Positions 46,735-55,677 of a stretch of 64,000 nt of DNA are shown one piece after another. Positions within the stretch are counted from its first letter, which is position 1, and every line of letters starts with the position of its first letter. Under the pieces are notes generated by a model. It saw only the letters and a list, made by a program, of their open reading frames with translations, was not told the origin of the DNA and made no database searches. Source of the DNA: Massilia phosphatilytica (lineage in GTDB: Bacteria > Pseudomonadota > Gammaproteobacteria > Burkholderiales > Burkholderiaceae_D); the NCBI RefSeq assembly GCF_002968015.1, contig NZ_PUIP01000014.1, positions 1 to 64,000 on the forward strand, written 5' to 3'. Made by a program: the position numbers and the translations under genes.

Positions 46735-47055
46735 AAAAAAAGCGGCGCGAACCATAACACCGCACCAAAAAATCGGGGTCAGAGCACGTTTTCCGGAAAA
46801 TTCGGGGTCAGAGCCATTTTTGGAGCATATGTTTTGAAGCAAGCTGGTGCGCAGGCCATGCGCTGCCCGTCGTGGGGCGTAACGTCTCGTCGAGATTGCA
46901 CACGCGAGGACGTCGCGGATCGGTATGCACCTGGACATTGATTCGAAATGTGCTCTGACCCCCGAATTTGGCCTGAAACGTGCTCTGACCCCCGAATTTG
47001 GCCTGAAACGTGCTCTGACCCCGAATCTTCGGGCGAAAAAAAAGCGGCGCGAACC
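46735..47055. repeat. 19-bp direct duplication of a terminator arm flanking the repeat module
   Basis: AAAAAAAGCGGCGCGAACC occurs at 46735-46753 and again at 47037-47055, 302 bp apart. The right copy is half of the TPR-gene terminator; the left copy lacks the matching arm. The repeat module at 46768-47030 lies between them. Confidence 0.8.
46768..47030. repeat. REP-like module with inverted clusters of a GGGGTCAGAGC repeat
   Basis: TCGGGGTCAGAGC occurs in forward orientation at 46773 and 46802 (29-bp period) and as its reverse complement in three tandem 30-bp units starting at 46950, 46980 and 47010 (GTGCTCTGACCCC core). The 120-bp centre (46830-46949) holds no gene. Oppositely oriented repeat clusters resemble REPIN/REP arrays mobilised by RAYT transposases in other bacteria; no such transposase is in the window. 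The module occupies most of the 436-bp gap before the reductase gene. Confidence 0.8.
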
Positions 47056-47070
47056 GTAGTTCGCGCCGCT
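47036..47070 (-). terminator. Intrinsic terminator of the TPR-protein gene
   Basis: A 12-bp stem AGCGGCGCGAAC/GTTCGCGCCGCT with a 4-nt loop followed on the minus strand by eight T, 25 bp after the stop at 47095. Confidence 0.9.
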
Positions 47071-47094
47071 CGTTCGCCGGATGATCCGGTTGGA

Positions 47095-48393
47095 TTACTT
47101 GGCCGCCACCGCGCTCGTCGGGTGGTTCAGCAGCAGGATCCAGTACTTGGCCGTGTCGGACAGGCCGCCGCCGGCTTTGATTTCCTGGAAGGTCTGGATG
47201 GCTTTGTCCTTCTGGCCGGCTTTCGCATAGGCCATGCCCAGGCGCAGCTTGGCTTCGTCCGGCGACTTCAGGCCGCCCTTGGCGATACCCTGCTGGATGA
47301 AGGGGATGCCCTTGTCGAACTGGTCCATCGTGACGTACGCCCAGCCCAGGTTGACGAGGCCGGCACCGGTCTTGGCCTTGGCGGCGCCTGCTTCGCCCGC
47401 GGCGATGTTCTTGGCGTCGCTGGCGGCTTCCTTCGTGGTGCGGTCGCGCAGCTGGCGGTCCTTGGCGGCGCCGCTGCCCGTGCCCAGCACGCCGGCCGCG
47501 AAGCCCGCGTCGACGACTTTCTTCGCTTCGGTCGGGAAGCCGTCTTTCATGGCCAGTTCGGCCAGTTCCGTGTAGGCGTCCGACGACATCTGCTTGACGG
47601 CCGCGAATTCGAGGCGCAGCACGTCCGGGATGTTGGCGTCCTGGAAGCCTGGCTTGCGCACGATGCCGCGGCTGATCAGGTCGGTCCAGAAATCGTCGGT
47701 CGGGTAGTACGCGGCCAGTTTTTCCAGGCCGCGCAGGTACGCGGCGTCATCCTTGACCTTGTTCGCGGCCGACGCGTACAGGCGCAGGTCTTCCTGGGTC
47801 GGCGTCTTGCCGGCCTGTTCCACGGCCTGCAGCACCGGTTCCTGGGCTTTCAGCGCCGACGCGTAGTCGCCGCTCAGGTAGTACGAACGGATCAGGGCCG
47901 AGTTGATCTGGTCGGTCGCCTTGCCCGATGCCTGGATCTGCTTGTACAGCTCGATCGCCTTCGGATAATTCTTGGCGTTGTAGTACATCGTGGCCAGCGC
48001 CTGCGTGAAGTTCCCCTTGTCCGCATCCGGCAGCTTGCCCGACGCCAGGATCGCTTCCAGCGCGCCGATCGCCATCTGGTCGTCACCCGTCGACGTGCCC
48101 AGCGACAACTTCATGCGGTTCAGCACATAGCTCTCGTACGGCGTCTTGTCCGGGAACGCTTCGGCTTGCGTGATGCGGTTCTTGACCTCGGCATAGTTCT
48201 TCGCATCCATCAGCGGCTTGATCTGGGCCGGGTCGAGCAGCTTGTACAGTTCCGGGCGGACGGAGTCGGGCTTCGGCGCGGGAGCCTCGGCCTTCTTGTC
48301 CTGCGCCGACGCGCTGTGCATCAGGGCCGGCGCGGCGTTCAGGCCAAGGGCGGCCAGCATCATGGCAAGGCGGGCGAAACGGAATTGGGACAT
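47095..48393 (-). CDS. Secreted TPR-type protein
   Basis: 432 residues from ATG 48393 with GAGAGGA upstream. A signal peptide (about 1-32) precedes tetratricopeptide-like helices spread over the mature protein, for example GNFTQALATMYYNAKNYPKAIELYKQ (two helices, about 133-160), SALIRSYYLSGDYASALKAQE and the C-terminal EAKLRLGMAYAKAGQKDKAIQTF. TPR domains mediate protein contacts; this one likely sits in the periplasm. Client unknown. Monocistronic. Confidence 0.85.
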   Translation of the reverse strand: MSQFRFARLAMMLAALGLNAAPALMHSASAQDKKAEAPAPKPDSVRPELYKLLDPAQIKPLMDAKNYAEVKNRITQAEAFPDKTPYESYVLNRMKLSLGTSTGDDQMAIGALEAILASGKLPDADKGNFTQALATMYYNAKNYPKAIELYKQIQASGKATDQINSALIRSYYLSGDYASALKAQEPVLQAVEQAGKTPTQEDLRLYASAANKVKDDAAYLRGLEKLAAYYPTDDFWTDLISRGIVRKPGFQDANIPDVLRLEFAAVKQMSSDAYTELAELAMKDGFPTEAKKVVDAGFAAGVLGTGSGAAKDRQLRDRTTKEAASDAKNIAAGEAGAAKAKTGAGLVNLGWAYVTMDQFDKGIPFIQQGIAKGGLKSPDEAKLRLGMAYAKAGQKDKAIQTFQEIKAGGGLSDTAKYWILLLNHPTSAVAAK

Positions 48394-48587
48394 TGAAAAA
48401 TCCTCTCTTAATGACGATAAAGTTGCACCGCTCAGTGGATGTAGTGGCTTCAAATACATACGCCGACGGTGCCGGAGCCGATCTCGGACAAAGCGTGCAT
48501 TGTCCCACAAACTGCTGACGGGCGTGGCAATTGTGCCCCAGCCGTGCGGCGTCGGTATGTGCCGTTACAAGTCGTTACCCAACGTCG
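48394..48587. other. Gap between the GH3 and TPR genes
   Basis: 194 bp that must contain the TPR-gene promoter (minus strand) and the end of the nag operon. No strong terminator, promoter match or repeat was seen. Confidence 0.4.
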
Positions 48588-50072
48588 CTAAAAGCCGGGC
48601 ACTGGGCAATGGCCCGTCGCCTCGATCGCGCCGGCCAGCCAGGACAGGACCGCGTCCAGCGCAGGCGGCGCAAAGCCATAGGTCATCAGCGCGGGCGCCG
48701 CGAAGTCGAGGGCCTGGTAGGGGTTCCACAGCGCGAGGTGCAGGTCCGGCGCCCACGTGCCGCGCGCATGCGCTCCGTAGCGGCGGCGCGAGGTCGACGC
48801 GAGGATCGTGAAGCGGCCGTCCTGCGGCAGTGAATTCCAGTCGAAGGTTTCCGCATCCGCGAACGTCACGAGGTCGACGTCGAACAGCGCCGACAGCATC
48901 GCCGCGATGGCGCTCGCGGGCACGCCTGCTTCCGATACGCCGTCGCTGACGACGTCCTGGCGCGCAACGAGGCGCACCTTGCTGCCTGCTGCGGGTCGCG
49001 CCGGATTGCCGCGTGCCGTGAGCGCGCGGCGCCACGCATCGGCCATCAGCGCGCGGTCCGCGTCTTCCGTCGCGTACCGCACGGCACCCGCGGGATGCGC
49101 GCGCGCGAGCCGATCCAGGCGTTCGAGGCGCGCATGCACATCGGCCAGCGGCAGGCGCCCGTCCTCGATGGCGGCGGCGATCGCCGCGATGGTGTGTTCC
49201 TGCGTCTCGCGGCTGCCGATGGCCATCACCATGTCCGCGCCCGCCATCAGCGCGTTCACGGCGGCTGCGCCGGCGTCGTACCGGTGCGCGATCGCGTGCA
49301 TGTCCATGCCGTCCGTGATGATCACGCCGTCGTAGCCCCATTGCGTGCGCAGCAGGTCGTGCAGGATCGCGCGCGACATCGTGGCCGGGTTGTCGGGGTC
49401 CAGGGCAGGGTAGACGATGTGCGCCGTCATCACGGCCGGTGCGTGCGGCGCGGCCGTGCGGAACGGTGCGAATTCGAAGCGCTCCAGTTCCGGCAAGGGT
49501 TTGTCGACCGTGGGCAGGTCGCGGTGCGAATCGACGTGCGTGTCGCCGTGGCCGGGGAAGTGCTTGACGCAGCAGGCCACGCCTTCGCTGTCGCTGCCGG
49601 CCATCCACGCGAGCGCGAGGGCCGTGGCGCGATCCGGATCGGCGCCGAACGAGCGCTCGGCGATGACGGGGTTGCGCGGATTGTTGTTCAGGTCCAGCAC
49701 CGGCGCGAAATTCCAGTTGAAGCCCAGCGCGCGGATCGCGCGCGCGACGGCCGCGCCCACGTTGCGCGCGAGGGATTCGTCGTCCGCCGCGCCCAGCGCC
49801 ATCGCGGACGGCGGCGGCGGTACCCACAGCGCGCGCACGACGGCGCCGCCTTCCTGGTCGAGCGCGATGAGGGCATCCTCGCCCATCGCATCTTTCAGCG
49901 CGCCGGTGAAGCGTGTCAGCTGCGCGGCATCGACCATGTTCTGGCGGAACAGGCACGCGCCGCGGATGCGGTTGGCGCGGATGAAGTCGGCCGTGGCGGC
50001 GTCGAGTTCGGTGCCGAACAGCCGGATCATGATCAGGCGGCCGGCGAGCTGGCGAAGGTCGTTCGTGTGCAT
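48588..50072 (-). CDS. Family 3 glycoside hydrolase (beta-N-acetylhexosaminidase, NagZ-like)
   Basis: 494 residues from ATG 50072. The NagZ-type signature CCVKHFPGHGDTHVDSH (with the His of the His-Asp dyad) is present, as are the nucleophile Asp in IITDGMDMHAIAHRY and ALDQEGGAVVR. The ~150-residue C-terminal extension goes beyond one-domain NagZ and resembles two-domain GH3 enzymes. Releases GlcNAc from chitooligosaccharide or muropeptide ends. Last gene of the nag operon, 12 bp after the deaminase gene. Confidence 0.9.
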   Translation of the reverse strand: MHTNDLRQLAGRLIMIRLFGTELDAATADFIRANRIRGACLFRQNMVDAAQLTRFTGALKDAMGEDALIALDQEGGAVVRALWVPPPPSAMALGAADDESLARNVGAAVARAIRALGFNWNFAPVLDLNNNPRNPVIAERSFGADPDRATALALAWMAGSDSEGVACCVKHFPGHGDTHVDSHRDLPTVDKPLPELERFEFAPFRTAAPHAPAVMTAHIVYPALDPDNPATMSRAILHDLLRTQWGYDGVIITDGMDMHAIAHRYDAGAAAVNALMAGADMVMAIGSRETQEHTIAAIAAAIEDGRLPLADVHARLERLDRLARAHPAGAVRYATEDADRALMADAWRRALTARGNPARPAAGSKVRLVARQDVVSDGVSEAGVPASAIAAMLSALFDVDLVTFADAETFDWNSLPQDGRFTILASTSRRRYGAHARGTWAPDLHLALWNPYQALDFAAPALMTYGFAPPALDAVLSWLAGAIEATGHCPVPGF

Positions 50073-50084
50073 CAATGGGCGGGG

Positions 50085-51107
50085 TCAGTGTGTTTTTGTG
50101 ACTTTGTTCAGGTGGCGCGGCCGGTCCGGATCGAGCCCGCGCGCTTTCGACAGGTGTGCGGCCATCACGTAGAACGCGTTGATCGCGACGATCGGGTCGA
50201 GGTCGGCGCAGGTCGACACGGGCAGGTCGAGGTCGCGCGAGGCGATGTCGGCCGGCGCGGCGAGCAGGACGCGCGCGCCGCGGCCGCGCATGTCGTCGGC
50301 CAGCGCGACGAGGCCCGCCTGCGCCGGACCGCGCGTGGCGAAGATCAACAGGGGATAGCCATCGTCGATCAGCGCCATCGGGCCGTGCTTGATCTCGGCA
50401 CCGGAGAACGCCTCGGCCTGCAGCGCCGACGTCTCCTTGAATTTCAGGGCCGCTTCCAGCGCGATGGGGAAGCTGATGCCGCGGCCCACGACCATGATGT
50501 TGCGCGCCGGCGCCAGCACGTCCAGCGCGGCCGACCAGTCGGTCTGCGCGGCGCGGCGCAGCGCGTCCGGCAGCGCGGCGAGGCCGTCCTTCAGTTCCGC
50601 GTCCTGCTGCCATTCCGCGACGAGGCGCGCACCGGCCGTCAGGCTCGTGATGAAACTCTTCGTCGCGGCCACGCTCTGCTCCTTGCCGGCGCGCAGCGGC
50701 AGCGCCCATTCCGCTTCACGTGCGAGCGGCGAATCGATGTCGTTCACGAGCGCCACGGTCGTCGCGCCGCCCTGGCGGAAGTAGCGGATCGGTTCGACGA
50801 CGTCCGGGCTCTGGCCCGACTGCGAGATCGATACGGCAAGCAGGCCGGCGGCCTGCAGCGGCGCCTTGTACAACGTGACGAGCGACATCGGCAGCGACGT
50901 CACGAGGCGGCCCATGCGTGCCATGATCAGGTAGGCGAGGTAGCTCGATGCGTGGTCCGAACTGCCGCGCGCCACGGTCACCGCGTTATGGAAGGAGGCG
51001 CCACGCAGGTGGTGGCCCAGCGCGGCGTAGCGGTCGGCGTCGTGCGCCAGCTGCAGGGCGACGCAGTCGGCCGCGGACACGGCTTCTTCAAGCATCAGCG
51101 AGGTCAC
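50085..51107 (-). CDS. SIS-domain glucosamine-6-phosphate deaminase (NagB-II type)
   Basis: 340 residues from GTG 51107, with AAGGAG 7 nt upstream. Two SIS domains: VARGSSDHASSYLAYL and SISQSGQSPDVV in the first; MVVGRGISFPIALEAALKFKE and AEIKHGPMALI in the second. It has the isomerase half of GlmS but no glutaminase domain, which defines the NagB-II group converting GlcN-6-P to Fru-6-P plus ammonia. It overlaps nagA by 20 bp. Confidence 0.92.
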   Translation of the reverse strand: MTSLMLEEAVSAADCVALQLAHDADRYAALGHHLRGASFHNAVTVARGSSDHASSYLAYLIMARMGRLVTSLPMSLVTLYKAPLQAAGLLAVSISQSGQSPDVVEPIRYFRQGGATTVALVNDIDSPLAREAEWALPLRAGKEQSVAATKSFITSLTAGARLVAEWQQDAELKDGLAALPDALRRAAQTDWSAALDVLAPARNIMVVGRGISFPIALEAALKFKETSALQAEAFSGAEIKHGPMALIDDGYPLLIFATRGPAQAGLVALADDMRGRGARVLLAAPADIASRDLDLPVSTCADLDPIVAINAFYVMAAHLSKARGLDPDRPRHLNKVTKTH

Positions 51108-52197
51108 ACTGTTCTCCTTCGATATAAACGGTTTTCAGGTTCAGGTCGCGGTCGAGCACGACGACGTCGGCGAAGCAGCCCGGCGCGATGCGGCCGCGGC
51201 GCGTCTCGCCGAGGTAGTCGGCGGCGTTCGTGGACACGCGGCGCGCGGCGTCCGCGAGATCGAGGCCGATGGACACGAGGTTGCGCAGTGCCTGGTCCAT
51301 CGTCAGCGTGCTGCCGGCCAGTGTGCCGTCCGCGAGACGCACGCCGCCCATGCATTTGTGGACGACCTGGCGGCCAAGCATGTATTGGCCGTCCGGCATG
51401 CCGGCGGCGGCCGTGGAATCCGTCACGCAATACAAATTCGGAATGCAGCGCAGCGCCGTCCTGATGGCGCCCGGGTGCACGTGCAGCAGGTCGGGGATGA
51501 TCTCCGCGTACTGCGCATGCGCGAGGGCCGCGCCCACCATGCCGGGATCGCGGTGGTGCAGGCCCGGCATCGCGTTGAACAAATGCGTGAAGCCGGCCGC
51601 GCCGTGTTCCAGCGCGCGCACGCCATCGTCGTAGTTGCCGTTCGTGTGGCCGATCTGCACGCGGATGCCGGCGTCGGACAGGGCCCGCACGAGCGCGAGG
51701 TGGCCGTCGATCTCCGGCGCCACGGTAATCAGGCGCATCGGCGCCTGCGCGTTGAAACGTTCCACTTCCGCCATGGTCGCCTCGCGTGCGAACGGCGGTT
51801 GCGCGCCCAGCTTGCCCGAGTTGATGTACGGGCCTTCCAGGTGCACGCCGAGGATACGCGCTTCTCCCTTGCCCCGTTCCGCGCACGCGGTGCCGATGGC
51901 GGTGAGCGCCCGGTCGATGTCGTCCAGCGGCGCCGTCATCGTCGTGGCCAGGAGGCTCGTCGTGCCGTGCCGTGCGTGCAGGCGGGCGATCACGTGCGGC
52001 GCGTCGCCGCCTTCCATCATGTCGCGCCCCGCGCCGCCGTGCACGTGCAGGTCGATGAAGCCGGGCAGGATGTAGTCGTCGGTATTCGATGCCGGGTCGG
52101 CCGCTTCGCCGTCGATGGCGGCGATCGTCGCCGTGCCGTCTTCGATGACGATGCGGCCGCGGATCCAGCCGTCCGGGGTCAGGATATTGCCTTGCAT
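51088..52197 (-). CDS. nagA: N-acetylglucosamine-6-phosphate deacetylase
   Basis: 369 residues from ATG 52197 with AAAGGA upstream. Amidohydrolase fold motifs: LPGFIDLHVHGGAGRDMME, GVHLEGPYIN, GHTNGNYDDG, TDSTAAAGMPDG and the C-terminal LAGS-type strand. Removes acetate from GlcNAc-6-P to give the substrate of the next enzyme. Second gene of the operon, 10 bp after the kinase. Confidence 0.96.
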   Translation of the reverse strand: MQGNILTPDGWIRGRIVIEDGTATIAAIDGEAADPASNTDDYILPGFIDLHVHGGAGRDMMEGGDAPHVIARLHARHGTTSLLATTMTAPLDDIDRALTAIGTACAERGKGEARILGVHLEGPYINSGKLGAQPPFAREATMAEVERFNAQAPMRLITVAPEIDGHLALVRALSDAGIRVQIGHTNGNYDDGVRALEHGAAGFTHLFNAMPGLHHRDPGMVGAALAHAQYAEIIPDLLHVHPGAIRTALRCIPNLYCVTDSTAAAGMPDGQYMLGRQVVHKCMGGVRLADGTLAGSTLTMDQALRNLVSIGLDLADAARRVSTNAADYLGETRRGRIAPGCFADVVVLDRDLNLKTVYIEGEQCDLADA

Positions 52198-52207
52198 GGT
52201 GGTCCTT

Positions 52208-53083
52208 TCACGCCGCGAGGTGCAGCTCGATCATCTTCAACGCGCCGCGCGCGGAATCGCCTTCGGGTGCGCGGGCGCGGGCCGCGAGTGCGGGCGGGAG
52301 CCAGTCGCGCAGGGCGGCACCCAGGCCGCCGCACAGCGCGAGCGGGAGCGTCCCGTCCGGGTCGAGCGCGCGGGCGATGGCAGCCGCTTCCTCGCCGGCC
52401 TTTGTCAGGATGGCGCGCGCGGCCGGTTCGTCCGCGTGCTGCAGCACGAGCGGGGCGAGCGTGGCGTACGTTGTCTGCGTGGCCTGGCCGAGCCAGACCT
52501 GGATGGCGGCACGGTCGCCGCCGCACGCATCGATGACGGCGTCGGCGAATGCGCTGCCGCCGCGGCGTCCATCGAGTACCTGTTCGATGTGGTTGATGGC
52601 GGCGAGGCCGATCCAGCCGCCGCTCGCTTCGTCGCCGGCGGGGAAGCCCCAGCCGCCCACTTCGCGCCGCGTGCCGTCGGGCAGCAGCACTTCGCCGACA
52701 CTACCGGTGCCGATGGCGACGATGGCGCCGGGGTTGCCGCTGTGCGCGCCCAACAGGGTCGTAAAAGCGTCGGTTTCGAGTTGCAGCGCGGCGTAGCCGG
52801 GATCGGCGTCCACGAACGCCTGCGCCCATTGGCGGTTGTGCACGCCGGCGAGGCCCAGGCCGATGGCCATGCGGTCGAACGAAGGTCGGTCGATGCCGGC
52901 CGCGGCGAATGCCTGCGTAACGGCATCCTCGACAGCCGCCCAGGCGCTGGCGATACCCAGGCCGAGGCCGGACGGGCCGCTCGTGCCCTGCGCAAGTTCG
53001 ACGGCGCCGTCGGGAGAAAACCGTGCGAGGCGCACGCGGGTGCCGGTGCCGCCGCCGTCGACGCCGATGAGATAGTCGATCAT
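52208..53083 (-). CDS. BadF/BadG-family amino-sugar kinase
   Basis: 291 residues. ASKHA-type ATPase landmarks: GVDGGGTGTRVRLA (phosphate 1), TDAFTTLLGAHSG, AIGTGSVGEV (phosphate 2) and GGWGFPAGDEASGGWIGL. The BadF-type kinases in nag clusters phosphorylate GlcNAc or GlcN at C6. First gene of a four-gene operon with nagA, the deaminase and the GH3 enzyme. It is preceded by a near-consensus promoter, with TSS likely 20-25 nt before the ATG. Confidence 0.9.
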   Translation of the reverse strand: MIDYLIGVDGGGTGTRVRLARFSPDGAVELAQGTSGPSGLGLGIASAWAAVEDAVTQAFAAAGIDRPSFDRMAIGLGLAGVHNRQWAQAFVDADPGYAALQLETDAFTTLLGAHSGNPGAIVAIGTGSVGEVLLPDGTRREVGGWGFPAGDEASGGWIGLAAINHIEQVLDGRRGGSAFADAVIDACGGDRAAIQVWLGQATQTTYATLAPLVLQHADEPAARAILTKAGEEAAAIARALDPDGTLPLALCGGLGAALRDWLPPALAARARAPEGDSARGALKMIELHLAA

Positions 53084-53111
53084 ATGAGTGCTGTGCCGGA
53101 AAGGTCAGGGC

Positions 53112-53140
53112 ACTATAGGCAGCACTGATAGGCTTGTCAA
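53112..53140 (-). promoter_or_regulatory. Sigma70 promoter of the nag operon
   Basis: On the minus strand: TTGACA (53140-53135), exactly 17-bp spacer, TATAGT (53117-53112). This is the best promoter match in the window and lies 30 bp before the kinase start. Confidence 0.8.
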
Positions 53141-53160
53141 CAGGTATTTAATTGGTATTG
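53141..53160 (-). promoter_or_regulatory. Possible operator: GGTATT direct repeats upstream of the nag promoter
   Basis: GGTATT at 53143-53148 and 53154-53159 (11-bp period), directly upstream of the -35 box and overlapping the 3' end of the neighbouring gene. A second pair of the same hexamer lies at 53232 and 53244 in the coding region. The 11-bp period fits one helical turn, consistent with a regulator binding one face. Confidence 0.4.
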
Positions 53161-54278
53161 TTGCGCTGTCCGGCGGGTGCGGGATTGGTCTCGTCAGCTC
53201 TTCTGGAGGCATCCGCATCAGATGCGGAATTGGTATTAAATGCGGTATTGTAGGAGTCGCCGCCGCGCAGCCACTCGAACAGGATCGCCATCATGAACGG
53301 GCCCACGAACAGGCCGATCACGCCCAGGGTCGAGACGCCGCCGAGGAGGCCGAACAGCACTGCGAGGAACGGCAGGTTGACGCGCCGGCCGATCAGCTTC
53401 GGGCGGATGAATTTATCGACGAGGAACAGTTCGAACGCACCCCAGCAGAACAGCCCGAGCGCGGCGCCGGAATGCCCCTGGCCCAGCAGCAGCAGCGAGA
53501 CGAGCGAGAACGACAGCGGCGCGCCGCCCGGCACGAGCGCCATGTAGCCCGTGAGTACGCCCAGCAGCGCCGGCGCCGGTGCGCCCGCGATGGCGTAGGC
53601 GGCACCGAGCACGCAGCCTTCCAGGATCGCGACGGAGACGAGGCCCAGCGCCGTGCCGCGCACGGACAGGGGGAACACGCGGCGCAGCATCGGATACTGG
53701 CGCGGCAGCGCGCGCATGCCAGCCGTGTCGACGTGGCGGATGGCGGCCGGGCCGTGCAGGTACAGCACGAACAAGGTGAGCAGGGCGAGGAACAGGTACA
53801 GCGCGTTCGCGAGGATGGTCGAACCCCACAGGCGGGCGGCCCCCGTCAGGTGCGGGGCGAAGTCGCCGGCCGCGCTGCCGACGAGGCGATTCAGGCCGCC
53901 GGGCAAGGCAAGGTGTTCGTTCCACCACTGGATCGCGTGTTCGGCCACCATCGGCAAACGCGCGAACCAGGCGGGGACGGGGAGGCCCGTCTCGTTGGCG
54001 CGGGCGAGCAGGCGCTGCACGCTGGCCAGTTCGCCGCCGAGCGTATCCAGCAGGACGATGGACGGGCCGACGAAACCGAGGATCAACAGGCCCACGAGGC
54101 AGGCCGCGCTGGCGGACCGTGGCCAGCCGCGGCGCTGCAGGTGGACGTGCGCGGGCCAGGTGATGACGGCGAGCAGGCCGGCCCAAGCCAGCGCACCGAG
54201 GAAGTGCTGCAGGAGGGCGGCCAGCGCCAGCGCGAACAGCGCCGGCAGGAGAAGCCTGGATGCGCGCCGGTCCGTCAT
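53148..54278 (-). CDS. AI-2E transporter family (PerM/YdiK-like) membrane protein
   Basis: 376 residues from ATG 54278, which overlaps the htpX stop (ATGA). Seven to eight hydrophobic segments, with the family motif GGAPLSFSLVSLLLLGQGHSG, VDKFIRPKLIGRRVNLPFLAV and the GLFVGPFMMAILFEW ending. A long Asn/Ala/Asp-rich C-terminal tail (about 340-376) is not part of the fold. These proteins are proposed exporters or permeases; substrate unknown. Probably co-translated with htpX. Confidence 0.9.
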   Translation of the reverse strand: MTDRRASRLLLPALFALALAALLQHFLGALAWAGLLAVITWPAHVHLQRRGWPRSASAACLVGLLILGFVGPSIVLLDTLGGELASVQRLLARANETGLPVPAWFARLPMVAEHAIQWWNEHLALPGGLNRLVGSAAGDFAPHLTGAARLWGSTILANALYLFLALLTLFVLYLHGPAAIRHVDTAGMRALPRQYPMLRRVFPLSVRGTALGLVSVAILEGCVLGAAYAIAGAPAPALLGVLTGYMALVPGGAPLSFSLVSLLLLGQGHSGAALGLFCWGAFELFLVDKFIRPKLIGRRVNLPFLAVLFGLLGGVSTLGVIGLFVGPFMMAILFEWLRGGDSYNTAFNTNSASDADASRRADETNPAPAGQRNNTN

Positions 54279-55144
54279 GCCTGTTGCAAGGCCGCGATGC
54301 GGTCCTCGCACGAGGGGTGGCTGCTGAACAGGGCCAGCACGCCGCCGCCGGCGATGCCCGCTGCGGCCAGGTTCTTCGGCAGGTCGGCGTGATCGATGCC
54401 GCCGAGGCGCTGCAGCGCGGCGATCATCGGGCGCGGCGTGCCCATGATCTGTGCGGCGCCCCGGTCGGCACGGTATTCGCGCTGGCGCGAGAACCAGGCG
54501 ACGATGATGCTGGCCACGAGGCCGAACAGCAGGTCGCACACGACCGACGTGATCGTGAACGCGATGCCGGGGCCGCGCTCCTCGCCGTCGCGGCGCAGGA
54601 ACTGGTCGACAAAGTACGCGACGACGCGCGCCAGGAAGATCACGAACGTGTTCACGACGCCCTGGATCAGGGTGAGCGTCACCATGTCGCCGTTCGCGAC
54701 GTGCGCCACTTCGTGCGCCAGCACGGCTTCCACTTCATCGTGCGTCATCGACGTCAGGAGGCCCGTCGACACGGCGACGAGCGACGCGTTCTTCGTCGCG
54801 CCGGTGGCGAATGCGTTCGGCGCGCCTTCGTAGATCGCGACTTCCGGCATGGCGATGCCGGCCTTCTGCGCTTGGCGGGCGACGGTGTCGAGCAGCCAGC
54901 GCTCGGTGGCATTGGCCGGTTGCGCGATCACGCGCGCACCGGTGGACCATTTCGCGATGGGTTTCGACAGCCACAGCGAGATGAAGGCACCGCCGAAGCC
55001 CATCAGGCCGGCGAAGACGAGCAGGGCGCCCAGGTTCAGGCCCTTCGCCGTCAGGTAGTGGTTAACGCCCAGCAGGCTCGCCGTAATGCCAAGCACGAGC
55101 ATGATGGCGAGGTTGGTGGCAAGGAAAAGCAGGATGCGTTTCAT
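54275..55144 (-). CDS. htpX: Membrane protease HtpX
   Basis: 289 residues with N-terminal helices (about 5-25 and 36-58), the zinc motif HEVAHVANGDM (about 137-147), further helices and a third ligand Glu in REYRADRGAAQ. Degrades damaged membrane proteins together with FtsH. Directly followed by the permease gene with a 4-bp overlap. Confidence 0.97.
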   Translation of the reverse strand: MKRILLFLATNLAIMLVLGITASLLGVNHYLTAKGLNLGALLVFAGLMGFGGAFISLWLSKPIAKWSTGARVIAQPANATERWLLDTVARQAQKAGIAMPEVAIYEGAPNAFATGATKNASLVAVSTGLLTSMTHDEVEAVLAHEVAHVANGDMVTLTLIQGVVNTFVIFLARVVAYFVDQFLRRDGEERGPGIAFTITSVVCDLLFGLVASIIVAWFSRQREYRADRGAAQIMGTPRPMIAALQRLGGIDHADLPKNLAAAGIAGGGVLALFSSHPSCEDRIAALQQA

Positions 55145-55266
55145 GGTCGTCTCTCATCAATAACAAGAATCGCGGCCGGGAGGGCCGTTGTCAAGGCAAG
55201 AGAATAGGACAATGACAGATCTTGAAAAAGCGAAGTAAACAGAAGGATTTCTTCGAAAAAATGGAA

Positions 55267-55677
55267 TTATATATTGCGCACGTCGGCGGGGGGATTATTC
55301 CAGTCATCGTCGCGGCCGTTCAGGTACGTGACAGGCAGCGCCGCGCGCGTGGCGGCCGGCAGGTCGTCCAGGCAGTGTACGCTGATCGCGACATACTCGC
55401 CCCAGCGCGGCGACGTACCCGTGCCGAACGGCCGGATGCCGCACGTCGCGCAGAACACATGCCGCTCCGTGCGCGTGTTGCAGCGGTACTCGGTGAGCGC
55501 GCCGGTGCCCGCCAGCAGGCGGAATGCGGCCGCGGGCACGATCGCGGCCCAGTTGCGCTGCTTGGTGCACAGGCTGCAATTGCAGCGGATCGTGCCGCGC
55601 GCCAGGTCGATGTCGGCCGCGAAGCGCACGGCGCCGCAATGGCAGCTGCCGTGCCAGGTGCGCACGCCGCCCGTCAT
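55267..55677 (-). CDS. GFA-family (glutathione-dependent formaldehyde-activating-like) protein
   Basis: 136 residues from ATG 55677, overlapping the upstream hydrolase stop (ATGA). Zinc-binding GFA motif: GSCHCGAVRF near the start, CNCSLCTKQ in the middle, and HVFCATCGIRPF near 83-95, which gives the conserved Cys set. Members bind glutathione or related thiols; the catalytic role is disputed. Probably co-translated with the CocE/NonD hydrolase. Confidence 0.9.
   Translation of the reverse strand: MTGGVRTWHGSCHCGAVRFAADIDLARGTIRCNCSLCTKQRNWAAIVPAAAFRLLAGTGALTEYRCNTRTERHVFCATCGIRPFGTGTSPRWGEYVAISVHCLDDLPAATRAALPVTYLNGRDDDWNNPPADVRNI

Noticed and set aside
50085..51107. glmS (full glucosamine-6-phosphate synthase)
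   Set aside because: The protein has only the two SIS domains and lacks the N-terminal glutaminase domain.
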